A stretch of 64,000 nt of DNA from Alphaproteobacteria bacterium (GTDB lineage: Bacteria > Pseudomonadota > Alphaproteobacteria > Micavibrionales > Micavibrionaceae): positions 1 to 64,000 of the forward strand of contig JAACQG010000014.1 of NCBI GenBank assembly GCA_009995045.1, in the 5' to 3' direction. Of this stretch, positions 9,128 to 18,977 are shown in pieces. A model generated the notes under the pieces. It was given only the letters and a program-made list of their open reading frames with translations. It was not told the DNA's origin and did not search any database. How positions within the stretch are numbered: the first letter of the stretch is position 1; the number at the start of each line of letters is the position of its first letter. The translations under genes were made by a program, and so were the position numbers.

Positions 9128-9823
9128 ATGAGCGAAGAGAACCAGCATACAAAAGAACATGTCGAAAAACCCGTTAAATCGGGTATGGCGGCAAGGATTC
9201 GTCGATACCTTCTGACAGGGATCGTCGTTACTGCGCCGATCACAATCACGGTATATCTCACATATGTGTTCCTGACATTCATCGATAAAAATGTCGAAAA
9301 AATCATTCCCAATGCGATCATCAATCAATATTTCGGCGGCGGCGCAATTCCTGGGATCGGCCTGATCGCAGCCCTTGTATTCTTCATTGTTATCGGCTGG
9401 CTTGCCACGAATTTTCTGGGGCGCTTTATTATTCGCATCTATGAATATGTGCTTGATCGCATGCCTGTCATTCGCAACATCTACGGTGCAATCAAACAAA
9501 TATTCGAAACAATCGCCGCCAGCCAGTCTTCAGCCTTCCGCGAAGCTGTTATGCTCGAATATCCGCGCAAAGGTGTTTATTCAATCGGCTTTGTCACCGG
9601 CACAACCGAGGGCGAAGTACAAGACGCAACAAAAGCAGAGACAATCAATGTCTTCGTCCCAACCACGCCAAACCCAACATCTGGCTATTTGTTATTCGTG
9701 CCGAAAAAAGAGCTGATCTATTTAAAGATGACCGTCGAAGAAGCCGTCAAATTGGTGGTATCCGCAGGGATCATAACCCCACCAACGCCCGAGCAAAAAG
9801 CCGCGCTTAACAAAAAACCATAA
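9128..9823 (+). CDS. DUF502 family inner membrane protein
   Basis: 231 residues. Two hydrophobic segments, about residues 27-52 (YLLTGIVVTAPITITVYLTY) and 75-100 (IGLIAALVFFIVIGWL), are followed by the conserved family part MPVIRNIYGAIKQIFETI and YPRKGVYSIGFVTG, then TTPNPTSGYLLFVP. These are hallmarks of the DUF502 family, widespread in proteobacteria and of unknown role. Divergent from the phage-like cassette and 55 bp upstream of cysE, possibly co-transcribed with it. No obvious ribosome site before the ATG. Confidence 0.9.
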   Translation: MSEENQHTKEHVEKPVKSGMAARIRRYLLTGIVVTAPITITVYLTYVFLTFIDKNVEKIIPNAIINQYFGGGAIPGIGLIAALVFFIVIGWLATNFLGRFIIRIYEYVLDRMPVIRNIYGAIKQIFETIAASQSSAFREAVMLEYPRKGVYSIGFVTGTTEGEVQDATKAETINVFVPTTPNPTSGYLLFVPKKELIYLKMTVEEAVKLVVSAGIITPPTPEQKAALNKKP

Positions 9824-9878
9824 AAAAACTTTGGGCAAATCTGTAAAAAGCATTATATTCCAATGCTAATAAGGAAAA

Positions 9879-10595
9879 ATGATGTTTGAAACGATAAAAT
9901 CCATACAACAACGCGACCCCGCCAAACCAACTTTCTTGGAGGTTTTCTTCGCATATAATGGCTTTCACGCGATTGTCTGGCACAAGATATCAAATTTCTT
10001 TTGGCGCCTAAACCTCCACGCGCTCGCACGCTTTACCGCCAATATTGGCCGCATCTTCACCGCCATCGAAATCCATCCCGAGGCAACAATCGGCAAGCGC
10101 CTATTCATCGACCACGGAACAGGGGTCGTGATCGGACAAACCGCAATCATCAAAGATGACGTCACAATCTACCACGGCGTCACATTGGGCGGAGTAGGGC
10201 GCGCCAGCGACAAATGCAGCAAACGTCACCCAACCCTCGAAGACGGCGCAATGGTCGGCTCAGGCGCGCAAGTGCTCGGCAACATCACCATCGGTAAAAA
10301 GGCCCGCATCGGTTCAAATTCAGTGGTCACAAATGACGTGCCAGACGGCTGCACCGCCATCGGCATACCCGCCCGCGTGATCTGCAAAGATAAAGACGGC
10401 CAAGGCGGCGGCGCATACGGCCTGCCTTCACGCAAAGAACTCGACAGCCTCTCCAGCACAATCGACGGTCTTATGATTGATGTCGCCCGCATCAAACGGG
10501 CCATCAATATGGAAGTCGGTGATTACGACTCCCAAGCCTCCGGCTCCGCCGACGCGTGGAATAGGGGTGATGATGATAAGGACGCTGCGGAATAG
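9879..10595 (+). CDS. cysE: serine O-acetyltransferase
   Basis: Acetylates L-serine with acetyl-CoA to O-acetylserine, the precursor for cysteine synthesis. The N-terminal helical part (DPAKPTFLEVFFAYNGFHAI) and the left-handed beta-helix with hexapeptide repeats are clear: IHPEATIGKRLFIDHGTG, VIGQTAIIKDDVTIYHGVTLGG, GNITIGKKARIGSNSVV. The catalytic histidines are in FIDHGTG and YHGVTLGG. 238 residues is the short CysE form typical of alphaproteobacteria and Gram-positives. Start 9879 or the next codon 9882, with AAGGA upstream. It ends 3 bp before the convergent gene. Confidence 0.95.
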   Translation: MMFETIKSIQQRDPAKPTFLEVFFAYNGFHAIVWHKISNFFWRLNLHALARFTANIGRIFTAIEIHPEATIGKRLFIDHGTGVVIGQTAIIKDDVTIYHGVTLGGVGRASDKCSKRHPTLEDGAMVGSGAQVLGNITIGKKARIGSNSVVTNDVPDGCTAIGIPARVICKDKDGQGGGAYGLPSRKELDSLSSTIDGLMIDVARIKRAINMEVGDYDSQASGSADAWNRGDDDKDAAE

Positions 10596-10598
10596 TGA

Positions 10599-11081
10599 TT
10601 AATCAAAATCAAGAGCTTGATCATCTAAGATTATTCCCAAACCCACTTTAAGGTTGTCAACGACAATGCGTTTTTTACCTTGTCTTGGTAGTCGAATATT
10701 TAGACTTAAGCATGCGTTAATCAAAACCTCAATAAGGATTGAATCGGGGACGCAAAAGCAAAAGTCACTAGATCCAAGCATGCCTTTTTTAGTGCCATAA
10801 AATATTGTGGTTGTATTGTCTTTTGGAATATCAGCAAGCTTGGAAAAGCGCTTCGTGGTGTCGTGCGAAGCACCATGCATATGCGATGTATGTGCAACAA
10901 AAGTAATGGCAGAATCATTCATTTTAGCAGATGTATAGTCTTTTATAGACGTAAAGTTATCTGAGAATAAATGAGGCAATTCATTATAGTAAAATAATAT
11001 GAGGCGTTCTTCGTATGGCATTTTAATGTCTCTTGTAAGAATGAACAGTAAGTCGAAAAATAGAGCCACAATAAATAACAT
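10599..11081 (-). CDS. hypothetical protein with N-terminal membrane anchor
   Basis: 160 residues from ATG 11081, just behind the recG stop at 11086; an upstream in-frame start would lie inside recG. Residues 2-16 (LFIVALFFDLLFIL) are a hydrophobic anchor or signal sequence without a clear cleavage site. The rest has no motif I recognise; it contains HTSHMHGASHD, a His-rich stretch, and several Cys. Tightly linked to recG and convergent with cysE. Codon use looks more AT-rich than its neighbours, which may indicate recent arrival or weak constraint. Confidence 0.6.
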   Translation of the reverse strand: MLFIVALFFDLLFILTRDIKMPYEERLILFYYNELPHLFSDNFTSIKDYTSAKMNDSAITFVAHTSHMHGASHDTTKRFSKLADIPKDNTTTIFYGTKKGMLGSSDFCFCVPDSILIEVLINACLSLNIRLPRQGKKRIVVDNLKVGLGIILDDQALDFD

Positions 11082-11085
11082 TGTT

Positions 11086-13167
11086 TTAACCACTCCGTAA
11101 ATACTGTATCGCCTGATCGCGCTCAAACAAATACAAGAGTACCTTAAGCGCTTTGCCGCGATCACTCTCCAAATCGGGATCGCGCGATATAATCAACTGC
11201 GCGTCATCGCGTGCCGCCGCCAGCAATTCCCCATGCACATTCAAGTCCGCCAACCGAAACCGCGGCAATCCGCTCTGCTTCACACCCAAAATATCACCGC
11301 CACCGCGCAGTTCCAAATCCTTCTCCGCGATTAAAAATCCGTCTTCGGTCTCGCGCATAATGCTCAATCGCTCTTTCGCGGTTGCCCCCAGTGGCCCTGC
11401 ATAAACAAGAAAACAATAAGATTGTTCCCCGCCGCGCCCAACACGCCCGCGAAGCTGATGAAGCTGCGACAAACCAAAACGCTCGGCATGCTCAATGACC
11501 ATCACGGTCGCTTCGGGCACATTAACACCTACCTCAATCACCGTCGTTGCGACCAAAATATTCAGCTCACCCGCCGCAAATCGCTGCATAACCTCGTCTT
11601 TTTCTGCCGGTTTCATCCGCCCATGCACAAGGCCAACCTTGCCGAAATGCTCTTTAAGGATGTCATAGCGCTCCTCCGCCGCTGCCAAATCCAAAATCTC
11701 GGAATCCTCGACCAAAGGGCAAACCCAATACACGCGGCTACCATCTTTAATCTTGCGCCCAACACCATCAATCATGCTGTCCAATTTGTCATTAGACACC
11801 AGCAAAGTCTCAATCGGCTTACGCCCCGCTGGCTTTTCATCCAGCTTGGAAACATCCATATCCCCATACGCCGTCAGCGTCAGTGTGCGCGGAATAGGGG
11901 TGGCAGTCATAACAAGCACATCCGTCCCGCGCCCTTTGCCCGACAGCATAAGCCGTTGATGCACACCAAAGCGATGCTGCTCGTCAATCACCGCCAGCCC
12001 AAGGTCAGCAAAATCAACACCATCTTGAAAAATCGCATGCGTCCCGATAATCACCTGCGCCGCGCCATTGCGGATTTGATCCAAAATCACCTCACGCCCC
12101 GCGCCCTTATCGCGCCCCGTCAATGTCACAAACCGCACACCGCATGCATCCAGCCAAGGCTTCAAACTCTCCGCATGTTGTCGCGCTAAAATCTCGGTCG
12201 GCGCCATAATCGCGGCCTGTGCCCCTGTCTCGACCGCATTCAACATCGCCATTGCCGCAACCACTGTCTTACCCGCGCCAACATCCCCCTGAAGCAAGCG
12301 CAGCATCTTCGCGTCTTCCCCCATATCCGCGTCAATCTCGCCCAATGATTTTTCCTGCGCCCCCGTTAAATCAAACGGCAACAACGCCCGAAGCTTGTCA
12401 CGCAACCGCCCATCGCCCTTATAGCTGCGCCCGTCAATGCGTCGCTGGCGATGCCGCACAAGCGCGAGGGTCAATTGATTGGCCAATAACTCGTCATAGG
12501 CAATGCGCTGGCGAAAGCGATGCTCGGGCAATAATTCACTCTCGCTTTCGGGCAAATGCACCGCTTCAATCGCCTCATGCCAATCATGCCATTTCTCGCG
12601 CGCCTTATATGTCGGCTCAAGCCACTCTCCCAGCTTGGGCACGCAGTCAAGCGCCCCATCCATCGCCTTACGCACCGTCTTATTCGTCACCCCCGCCGTA
12701 AGCGGGTAAATCGGCTCAATGCTCTCCAATGTCTCACGATCGGCAACCGTGGCTATGTCGGGATGCACAATCTGCGCATTACCCTGATAATATTCGACCT
12801 TCCCGCTAATGATCCGCGTCTCGCGATCAGGAAGCTGCTTTTCCACCCATGCGTTATTCGCATGAAAAAACACCAACGTCATCGTCCCGCTATCATCACG
12901 CACCTTCACCCGATAGGGCATCCCTTTACGTGCATTGGGCGCGTGAGAAACCACACTCACCTCCATCGTCGCAATGCGCCCATTGGGCGCGTCACTGATC
13001 GGCGGCGAAAAACGCCGATCCACAAAATCAACAGGCAGATGAAATAACAAATCCAAAATCTTCGGCCCACCAATAAGCTTTTCAAACAATTTCGCATTCT
13101 TCGGCCCAACCCCGGGCAGGGCGGTCAAAGGGCGAAATAAAGCATCTAATTCAAACGGACGTGACAT
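11086..13167 (-). CDS. recG: ATP-dependent DNA helicase RecG
   Basis: Branch-migrating helicase that remodels stalled forks and Holliday junctions. The N-terminal wedge/OB domain (residues about 60-160, ATMEVSVVSHAPNARKG) is followed by the two RecA-like domains: Walker A LLQGDVGAGKTVVAAMAM near residue 290, DEQHRFGVHQR near 395, and motif VI GRVGRGGEQSYCFLVY. RecG hallmarks GGGDILGVKQSGLPRFRLADL are at the C-terminus. 693 residues is the normal length. It follows the DUF2157-like gene by 2 bp on the same strand, so these may share a transcript. Confidence 0.97.
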   Translation of the reverse strand: MSRPFELDALFRPLTALPGVGPKNAKLFEKLIGGPKILDLLFHLPVDFVDRRFSPPISDAPNGRIATMEVSVVSHAPNARKGMPYRVKVRDDSGTMTLVFFHANNAWVEKQLPDRETRIISGKVEYYQGNAQIVHPDIATVADRETLESIEPIYPLTAGVTNKTVRKAMDGALDCVPKLGEWLEPTYKAREKWHDWHEAIEAVHLPESESELLPEHRFRQRIAYDELLANQLTLALVRHRQRRIDGRSYKGDGRLRDKLRALLPFDLTGAQEKSLGEIDADMGEDAKMLRLLQGDVGAGKTVVAAMAMLNAVETGAQAAIMAPTEILARQHAESLKPWLDACGVRFVTLTGRDKGAGREVILDQIRNGAAQVIIGTHAIFQDGVDFADLGLAVIDEQHRFGVHQRLMLSGKGRGTDVLVMTATPIPRTLTLTAYGDMDVSKLDEKPAGRKPIETLLVSNDKLDSMIDGVGRKIKDGSRVYWVCPLVEDSEILDLAAAEERYDILKEHFGKVGLVHGRMKPAEKDEVMQRFAAGELNILVATTVIEVGVNVPEATVMVIEHAERFGLSQLHQLRGRVGRGGEQSYCFLVYAGPLGATAKERLSIMRETEDGFLIAEKDLELRGGGDILGVKQSGLPRFRLADLNVHGELLAAARDDAQLIISRDPDLESDRGKALKVLLYLFERDQAIQYLRSG

Positions 13168-13169
13168 AT

Positions 13170-14444
13170 TTATACGGCACTGTTTTTGATCTTGTTGCTC
13201 ATCTTAACACCGACAATGCTCAAAACACCAAGTGCTACTCCACTTATCATCAGGGCTACAGGCCATCCAACCGCATCGGCAAAATAAGTACTGGAATAAT
13301 ATCCTATGAATGATAACAGAGCCAAAATTGAAGAAAATATTAAAGCTTTGCTATTCAATTTCGATCCTGCGAAAATCAAAAACGCAGGAGCAATTACAAA
13401 TAGGATATCAAACGGGCTTAGATATAGCAGCGACATAAGTCCCGTGAACAAAATGGATGACCCAAAGAAATGCCAAAGAAAAGTTTTGGTGGAATATCGT
13501 TTGATCCATTCCGCCGCAAATATCATAGATAAGCCAGTTACAACGCTGACAAAGGAAAAGAATTCTTTATCAAAATAAGACCAGCTATAGGAATATTGTT
13601 TGCAGTATAGGGCTATAAAAATAAGTACGGAAAAGACTGTGAATGTACGGCTCTTGAATATATAGCCTGCCGCGATCATGCCTATATATAAGGCCGTTAA
13701 AACGCTCTCGAATTCCGTATTCCCTAAAAAATAATATGCGCTTGAAGCAATGGCTACATTGGCAATTAAAAAAGGAAGAAAAGAAATAGCGTGATAATCT
13801 GAACACCTGACCTTATAGGCAAAAACAAAAAAACTAACACCCGTAACCAGCCAGATTATCTGAGTATTGATACCTAAATATTCATACAATGTGCCGGTAA
13901 AAACAAAACCGTAAAACAAGCTGAGAAACAAAAAACTCTGTGTACGATATAGCAAAAATGAAAGCAGATATAAAAGCATAGCGCTGCCAAAAACAAACAC
14001 GCCCGCTAATAAAACATCGTTGCCCTGCGCAAACTCTTTCAGCAAAACAAATAATCCCGTGGGAATAAGGATTGCCGATAGAACCCATAAAAACACACTG
14101 GCTTTTTTAGTGGAGTCGTCCTTATACAGTAACAAACCAACAACATATGATAACAAGCCTGTTCCTAGACTTAGAATAACGCGCGTAAATCCATCAAGGT
14201 CAGGCCACATCATGCTGATAAAAATGAAAAGGCCGGATAAAATCAGGACGCCCGCCATGTAAGATACAAGCGTAAGCGCAAAGCTCGATTGCCCTCTTTT
14301 AACTTTCGAAGGGGTATTTGAATGCAAAGACTTTTCAATATCCCGTGCGTTTAAATTATGATCATGCGCAAGCTTAACAATTGTAGAGAGGGCTTTGGTC
14401 TGCGCTGTGCTGTATTCTTGTGTCATAGCGATGGCTTTCTGCAC
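13170..14444 (-). CDS. DUF2157-like multi-pass membrane protein
   Basis: 424 residues. A charged N-terminal region of about 55 residues (HDHNLNARDIEKSL) is followed by roughly a dozen hydrophobic segments, the pattern of DUF2157 proteins. Function unknown. The start is GTG 14444, which has AAGAGA upstream inside the end of the preceding gene; ATG 14426 is the alternative. It lies 6 bp behind the gene at 14451-15065, and these two kinds of protein are often neighbours, so they probably act as a pair in the inner membrane. It runs straight into recG. Confidence 0.8.
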   Translation of the reverse strand: MQKAIAMTQEYSTAQTKALSTIVKLAHDHNLNARDIEKSLHSNTPSKVKRGQSSFALTLVSYMAGVLILSGLFIFISMMWPDLDGFTRVILSLGTGLLSYVVGLLLYKDDSTKKASVFLWVLSAILIPTGLFVLLKEFAQGNDVLLAGVFVFGSAMLLYLLSFLLYRTQSFLFLSLFYGFVFTGTLYEYLGINTQIIWLVTGVSFFVFAYKVRCSDYHAISFLPFLIANVAIASSAYYFLGNTEFESVLTALYIGMIAAGYIFKSRTFTVFSVLIFIALYCKQYSYSWSYFDKEFFSFVSVVTGLSMIFAAEWIKRYSTKTFLWHFFGSSILFTGLMSLLYLSPFDILFVIAPAFLIFAGSKLNSKALIFSSILALLSFIGYYSSTYFADAVGWPVALMISGVALGVLSIVGVKMSNKIKNSAV

Positions 14445-14450
14445 TGCGAT

Positions 14451-15065
14451 TTAATCTCTTAAAACCCATCCAACGTGATCGAGATTGTAATAACGGTTAT
14501 CATCCATACCGCGAATCGGTAAAAACGAAGTCTCAAGGCTGTAACCCCATTGATTGCGGCTACGATTATTACGCTGATAAAATTCCGTCATAATATTGCC
14601 TCCGCCTGAATCCCGTCTGGAAATCTCATACCCGTCAGGCGCAATATTTGCAGCTGAAAATTTTGCATTTTCAAGTTTCTCCAAACGAATAGGAACAGAC
14701 ATACCTTCTTTTTCTTCTGCTGGATTAAATGCATCATCGGGCAAGGAATAACCAACCGGTTCGGCGATAAGCGTATCGGCGTGAATATAATAAATCTGTG
14801 GTTTCTCTCTATTGAGATTACCGATATTTAGATTGCCATTCTTGTCTCGGGTAGGATATCTGAATGTAAAACTCAGAGAGTCATTTATAACGCTGATTTC
14901 AAAATAGATTGAATTGTTATTCAAATTTGTGACAATGGCATCATATTTTGGTTTCTCAATATCATTGCTGGAAATATTCTTAGACGCGAGGAAAAAAGCG
15001 GCAAAAAGAATAGGCAGTAATATTGCTGCTATCATTGAAGCATTATTTTTGATAAAAGTTTTCAC
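14451..15065 (-). CDS. membrane-anchored protein of the DUF2157 pair (possibly GDYXXLXY-like)
   Basis: 204 residues with one N-terminal transmembrane segment (residues about 12-27, IAAILLPILFAAFF) and a large outside domain rich in polar residues. Its place directly before a DUF2157-like gene suggests the GDYXXLXY family often encoded there, but the name-giving motif is not obvious, so the family assignment is inference. The start ATG is 30 bp from the divergent sdhE start, so both share a small promoter region. Confidence 0.65.
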   Translation of the reverse strand: MKTFIKNNASMIAAILLPILFAAFFLASKNISSNDIEKPKYDAIVTNLNNNSIYFEISVINDSLSFTFRYPTRDKNGNLNIGNLNREKPQIYYIHADTLIAEPVGYSLPDDAFNPAEEKEGMSVPIRLEKLENAKFSAANIAPDGYEISRRDSGGGNIMTEFYQRNNRSRNQWGYSLETSFLPIRGMDDNRYYNLDHVGWVLRD

Positions 15066-15095
15066 GGTACTCTCCTACTGCAGGCTTTAGATGAT

Positions 15096-15365
15096 ATGAC
15101 TTTAGAATCAATTGAAAACACACGCAAACGTTTAATATTCCGTTCCGACCATCGCGGAACAAAGGAAATGGACCTGCTGCTTGGCAGCTTCGCGAAAAAA
15201 TACGTGCCGGATATGAGCATCGAAGAACTTGCGCAATTCGAAGAACTGCTCAACGAAAACGATCCCAATCTCTATAACTGGATCACAGGACAAGAGCCCG
15301 AACCTGACGCCATAAAAAGCCCGCTATTCGTCACCCTCAAAAATCACAAATACGCCCAAGGTTAA
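15096..15365 (+). CDS. sdhE: FAD assembly factor SdhE
   Basis: Small protein that helps attach FAD covalently to the flavoprotein subunit of succinate dehydrogenase. 89 residues with the diagnostic HRGTKEMDLLLG (RGxxE motif at residues 20-24) and the following FEELLNENDPNLYNWITG, as in SdhE/Sdh5/YgfY proteins. Located just before mfd, an arrangement common in alphaproteobacteria. ATG 15096 gives the expected N-terminus; ATG 15091 is out of frame. Confidence 0.94.
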   Translation: MTLESIENTRKRLIFRSDHRGTKEMDLLLGSFAKKYVPDMSIEELAQFEELLNENDPNLYNWITGQEPEPDAIKSPLFVTLKNHKYAQG

Positions 15366-15406
15366 GACTGGCAATTCAAAGCGTCGCGGGCTATATACCT
15401 TTTAAT

Positions 15407-18400
15407 ATGGAAGCCACAGCCCGAAAGACCGAAAACACAGACGCCATAATCTACGGCGCGATCGAAGGACAAGACGCCCGCATCTTGGCCGAAAAAGCGC
15501 GTGAGATCATGCCTGAGGATAAGGTGCTCGTGCATGTCGCTCTCGACGACAGCCGCATCGCCACGCTTAAAGAGTTGCTCAACTTCTTTGCCCCCGATGT
15601 CAAAATCATCGAATTCCCCGCATGGGATTGCCTCCCCTATGACCGCGTATCACCTAATGCGGAAATCGTCGCACAACGCGTCGGCGCCCTCACGCAACTT
15701 CTCGCATGGCAGGGAGAAGCCAAACGTTACCCGCGCATATTGCTAACAACTGTCAATGCAATCACACAACGTGTTATGCCCAAATCCGCCCTCGAAAACG
15801 CATCCTTCATCGCAACCAAAGGCGGCACATTAAACCTCGAATCCCTACAAACCTTCCTCACCCAAAACGGATATAGCCGCACCGAAACCGTCCGCGAGGC
15901 AGGGGAATACGCCATGCGCGGCGGCATTCTCGACCTCTATCCACCGGGGCGTGAGCAGCCTGTTCGCCTTGATCTGTTCGGTGATGAAATCGAAACCATG
16001 CGCGCCTTCGACCCGCTCACCCAACGCACCCACAAGGACGTCAGCACCTTCACCCTTCAACCCGTGACTGAGTTTTTCCTCGACGAAGAATCGATTGACC
16101 GCTTCCGCACCGGCTATCGCGAACATTTCGGTGTCATCCAAAATGACCCCCTCTACGAATCTGTCTCCGAAGGGCGTCGCTATAACGGAATGGAACACTG
16201 GCTGCCGCTCTTTTACGATGAAATGGACACGCTGCTGGACTATACAGGGCCATATGCGCTTACCCTCGACCACCACGCCCGCAGCGCCCATGACGAGCGT
16301 TTCGAACAAATCGAAGATTTCTTCCAATCACGCAAAATGCTTGTCGCCAGCCAAACGCAGAAAAAATCCAAAGATGTAAGCCTGTCGGGCACTGTCTATC
16401 GTCCGCTCCCCACCGCGAAATTATACATGCAAGACGCGCAGTGGATCGGCATCATAAAAGGCGCTGAATTCCTTTCACCCTTCGGCGCAGTCGGCGACGA
16501 AAACACAGCCGTCAAAAAAGCCAGAGATTTCTCCGATATCCGCGCATTGCCCGACGGCGATGTTATCGGTGAGTTTAAAACGCATTTGCGTAAATTCACC
16601 GACCGCAAAACCCTCATCGTCTGTTATTCCGAAGGATCACGCCAACGCGTTCAAGGGCTGTTTGAGTCTGCAAATATCGAAGACATCAAAATCATCGACA
16701 CCGCCGATCACCTCAAAAAACTCAAAAACCATGAGCTTGGGCTCGCTGTTCTCGCGCTTGAACATGGCTTTAATACACATGATCTCGCGGTTCTCACCGA
16801 ACAAGATATCCTCGGTGACCGCCTCTCCCGCAAAGCCGCCAAACGCAAAAAAGCCGACAACTTCCTGCGCGAAGTCTCCAGCCTGAATGAGGGCGACCTC
16901 GTCACCCATATCGACCACGGCATCGGAAAATTCCTCGAACTCGAAACCGTCACAATCGGCAAAATCCACCATGACTGCCTAAAAATCGAATATGCAGGCG
17001 GGGATCGCCTCTTCGTGCCCGTCGAAAATATCGAAGTTCTCGCCCGTTTCGGCGGCGAAGAAAACGCATCAACCCTCGACAAACTCGGCGGGGCAGGGTG
17101 GCAAGCCCGCAAAGCAAAGGTCAAGAAAGACCTCATGGCCATGGCCGATGGCCTGCTCAAACTCGCCGCAGAGCGCACATTGAAAAAATCAGAACCCATC
17201 GAAATCTCGAAAGATTTATACAACAAATTCGCCGCAAAATTCCCCTACGCCGAAACCGAAGACCAAGAACGCGCCATCGAAGACACCCTTGCCTCCATGG
17301 CGGGAACGCATCCCATGGACCGCCTCGTCTGTGGCGATGTCGGCTTCGGCAAGACCGAGGTTGCCCTGCGCGCCGCCTATGTCGCCGCCATGGACGGATA
17401 TCAGGTCGCCATCGTCGCCCCCACAACCTTGCTCGCCCGTCAACACTATCTCGGCTTCAAACGCCGTTTCGAGGGATCTGGCCTACGCATCGAACAACTC
17501 TCGCGCATGGTCACCGCAAAAGACGCCACCGCCACAAAAGACGGCCTGCGTGATGGATCGGTCAATATCGTGATCGGCACGCACGCCTTATTCGGCAAAG
17601 GCATCAGCTTCAATAACCTCGGCCTGCTGGTCGTTGATGAGGAACAACGTTTCGGCGTCAAACAAAAAGAACGCCTCAAAGAGCTAAAAGCCAATGTCCA
17701 TATCTTAACGCTGACCGCCACGCCAATCCCGCGCACCCTGCAGATGTCGCTGACGGGCGTTAAGGAAATGTCTCTCATCACAACCCCGCCGGTTGACCGC
17801 TTGGCGGTGCGCACATTCGTCATGCCCATGGACACCATGATCATCCGCGAAGCCCTGCTGCGCGAGCATTACCGCGGTGGGCAATCCTTCTATGTCTGCC
17901 CCCGTGTCAAGGATATGCAAGACCTCGAAGACATGCTCAAAGAACACGTTCCCGAAGTCAAAGTCATAACCGCCCACGGTCAAATGACCCCACAAGACCT
18001 CGAAGACCGCATGACCGCGTTTTATGACGGGCAATATGATGTGCTGCTGGCCACCAACATCATCGAAAGCGGGATCGACATCCCCACCGCCAACACCATG
18101 ATCATCCACCGCGCCGATATGTTCGGCCTCGCGCAGCTCTATCAAATCCGCGGACGCATTGGCCGCTCAAAGGTGCGCGCATACGCCTATCTCACATACC
18201 CACCCAACGACATGCTCAACCCACAGGCGCAAAAACGCCTCGAAGTCATGGAAACCCTTGATACCCTCGGTAGCGGCTTCCAACTCGCATCCCACGATAT
18301 GGATATCCGCGGGGCAGGGAACCTGCTCGGCGATCAACAGTCGGGGCATATCAAAGAAGTCGGCGTGGAGCTATATCAACAAATGCTCGAAGAAGCCGTC

Positions 18401-18895
18401 GCCATGGCGCGCGAAGGTGTCTCCCTTGATGATCTGCCAGAGGATAAAGGCTGGAGCCCGACAATCAATATCGGCACATCCGTTATGATCCCCGAAAGCT
18501 ACGTCCCCGATCTTGGCGTGCGCATGAGCCTGTATCGCCGCCTCTCCGAATTGCTTGAACCTGACGATGTTGAGAACTTCGCCGCCGAGCTGATCGACCG
18601 TTTCGGCGATTTGCCCGACGAGGTGCAAAACCTCATCACCATCGTAACCATCAAGCAGCTCTGCAAAAAAGCAGGGATCAGCAGCGTCGAGGCAGGGCCA
18701 AAAGGCGTCGTCATGGCCTTCCACAACAATACGCCCCCCAATATTGAAGGGCTAATGCATTGGATGACCAGCAAAGGCGGAACCCTAAAACTCCGCCCCG
18801 ACCACAAACTCGTCTCCATACGCAACTGGGAAACCCCCGCAAAACGCGTAAAAGGCGTACAAAACATGATGAAGGAATTGGCAACAATCGCTTAA
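15407..18895 (+). CDS. mfd: transcription-repair coupling factor
   Basis: Removes RNA polymerase stalled at DNA damage and recruits UvrA. 1162 residues. The UvrB-homology part is at the N-terminus (FPAWDCLPYDRVSPNAE). The RNA polymerase-interacting CarD-like domain is near residues 490-560 (GDLVTHIDHGIGKFLELE). The translocase has Walker A CGDVGFGKTEVALRAA near 641, VVDEEQRFGVKQ near 742, and QIRGRIGRSKVRAYAYL. The C-terminal domain that masks the UvrA-binding region is present (LSELLEPDDVENFAAELIDR). It follows sdhE by 41 bp. No clear ribosome site before the ATG. Confidence 0.98.
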   Translation: MEATARKTENTDAIIYGAIEGQDARILAEKAREIMPEDKVLVHVALDDSRIATLKELLNFFAPDVKIIEFPAWDCLPYDRVSPNAEIVAQRVGALTQLLAWQGEAKRYPRILLTTVNAITQRVMPKSALENASFIATKGGTLNLESLQTFLTQNGYSRTETVREAGEYAMRGGILDLYPPGREQPVRLDLFGDEIETMRAFDPLTQRTHKDVSTFTLQPVTEFFLDEESIDRFRTGYREHFGVIQNDPLYESVSEGRRYNGMEHWLPLFYDEMDTLLDYTGPYALTLDHHARSAHDERFEQIEDFFQSRKMLVASQTQKKSKDVSLSGTVYRPLPTAKLYMQDAQWIGIIKGAEFLSPFGAVGDENTAVKKARDFSDIRALPDGDVIGEFKTHLRKFTDRKTLIVCYSEGSRQRVQGLFESANIEDIKIIDTADHLKKLKNHELGLAVLALEHGFNTHDLAVLTEQDILGDRLSRKAAKRKKADNFLREVSSLNEGDLVTHIDHGIGKFLELETVTIGKIHHDCLKIEYAGGDRLFVPVENIEVLARFGGEENASTLDKLGGAGWQARKAKVKKDLMAMADGLLKLAAERTLKKSEPIEISKDLYNKFAAKFPYAETEDQERAIEDTLASMAGTHPMDRLVCGDVGFGKTEVALRAAYVAAMDGYQVAIVAPTTLLARQHYLGFKRRFEGSGLRIEQLSRMVTAKDATATKDGLRDGSVNIVIGTHALFGKGISFNNLGLLVVDEEQRFGVKQKERLKELKANVHILTLTATPIPRTLQMSLTGVKEMSLITTPPVDRLAVRTFVMPMDTMIIREALLREHYRGGQSFYVCPRVKDMQDLEDMLKEHVPEVKVITAHGQMTPQDLEDRMTAFYDGQYDVLLATNIIESGIDIPTANTMIIHRADMFGLAQLYQIRGRIGRSKVRAYAYLTYPPNDMLNPQAQKRLEVMETLDTLGSGFQLASHDMDIRGAGNLLGDQQSGHIKEVGVELYQQMLEEAVAMAREGVSLDDLPEDKGWSPTINIGTSVMIPESYVPDLGVRMSLYRRLSELLEPDDVENFAAELIDRFGDLPDEVQNLITIVTIKQLCKKAGISSVEAGPKGVVMAFHNNTPPNIEGLMHWMTSKGGTLKLRPDHKLVSIRNWETPAKRVKGVQNMMKELATIA

Positions 18896-18977
18896 TTTCT
18901 TCCATGTGATCAACAAACATGGCATAATAAAGCGGTAAGTTGAGTCACATCTCGGCCCCCCCACTAAAGGATGCCCT

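Noticed and set aside
11422-12701. Long open frames opposite recG
   Set aside because: They are the complement of a strongly conserved gene; their sequence is Arg/His/Pro-rich low-information and has no ribosome site.
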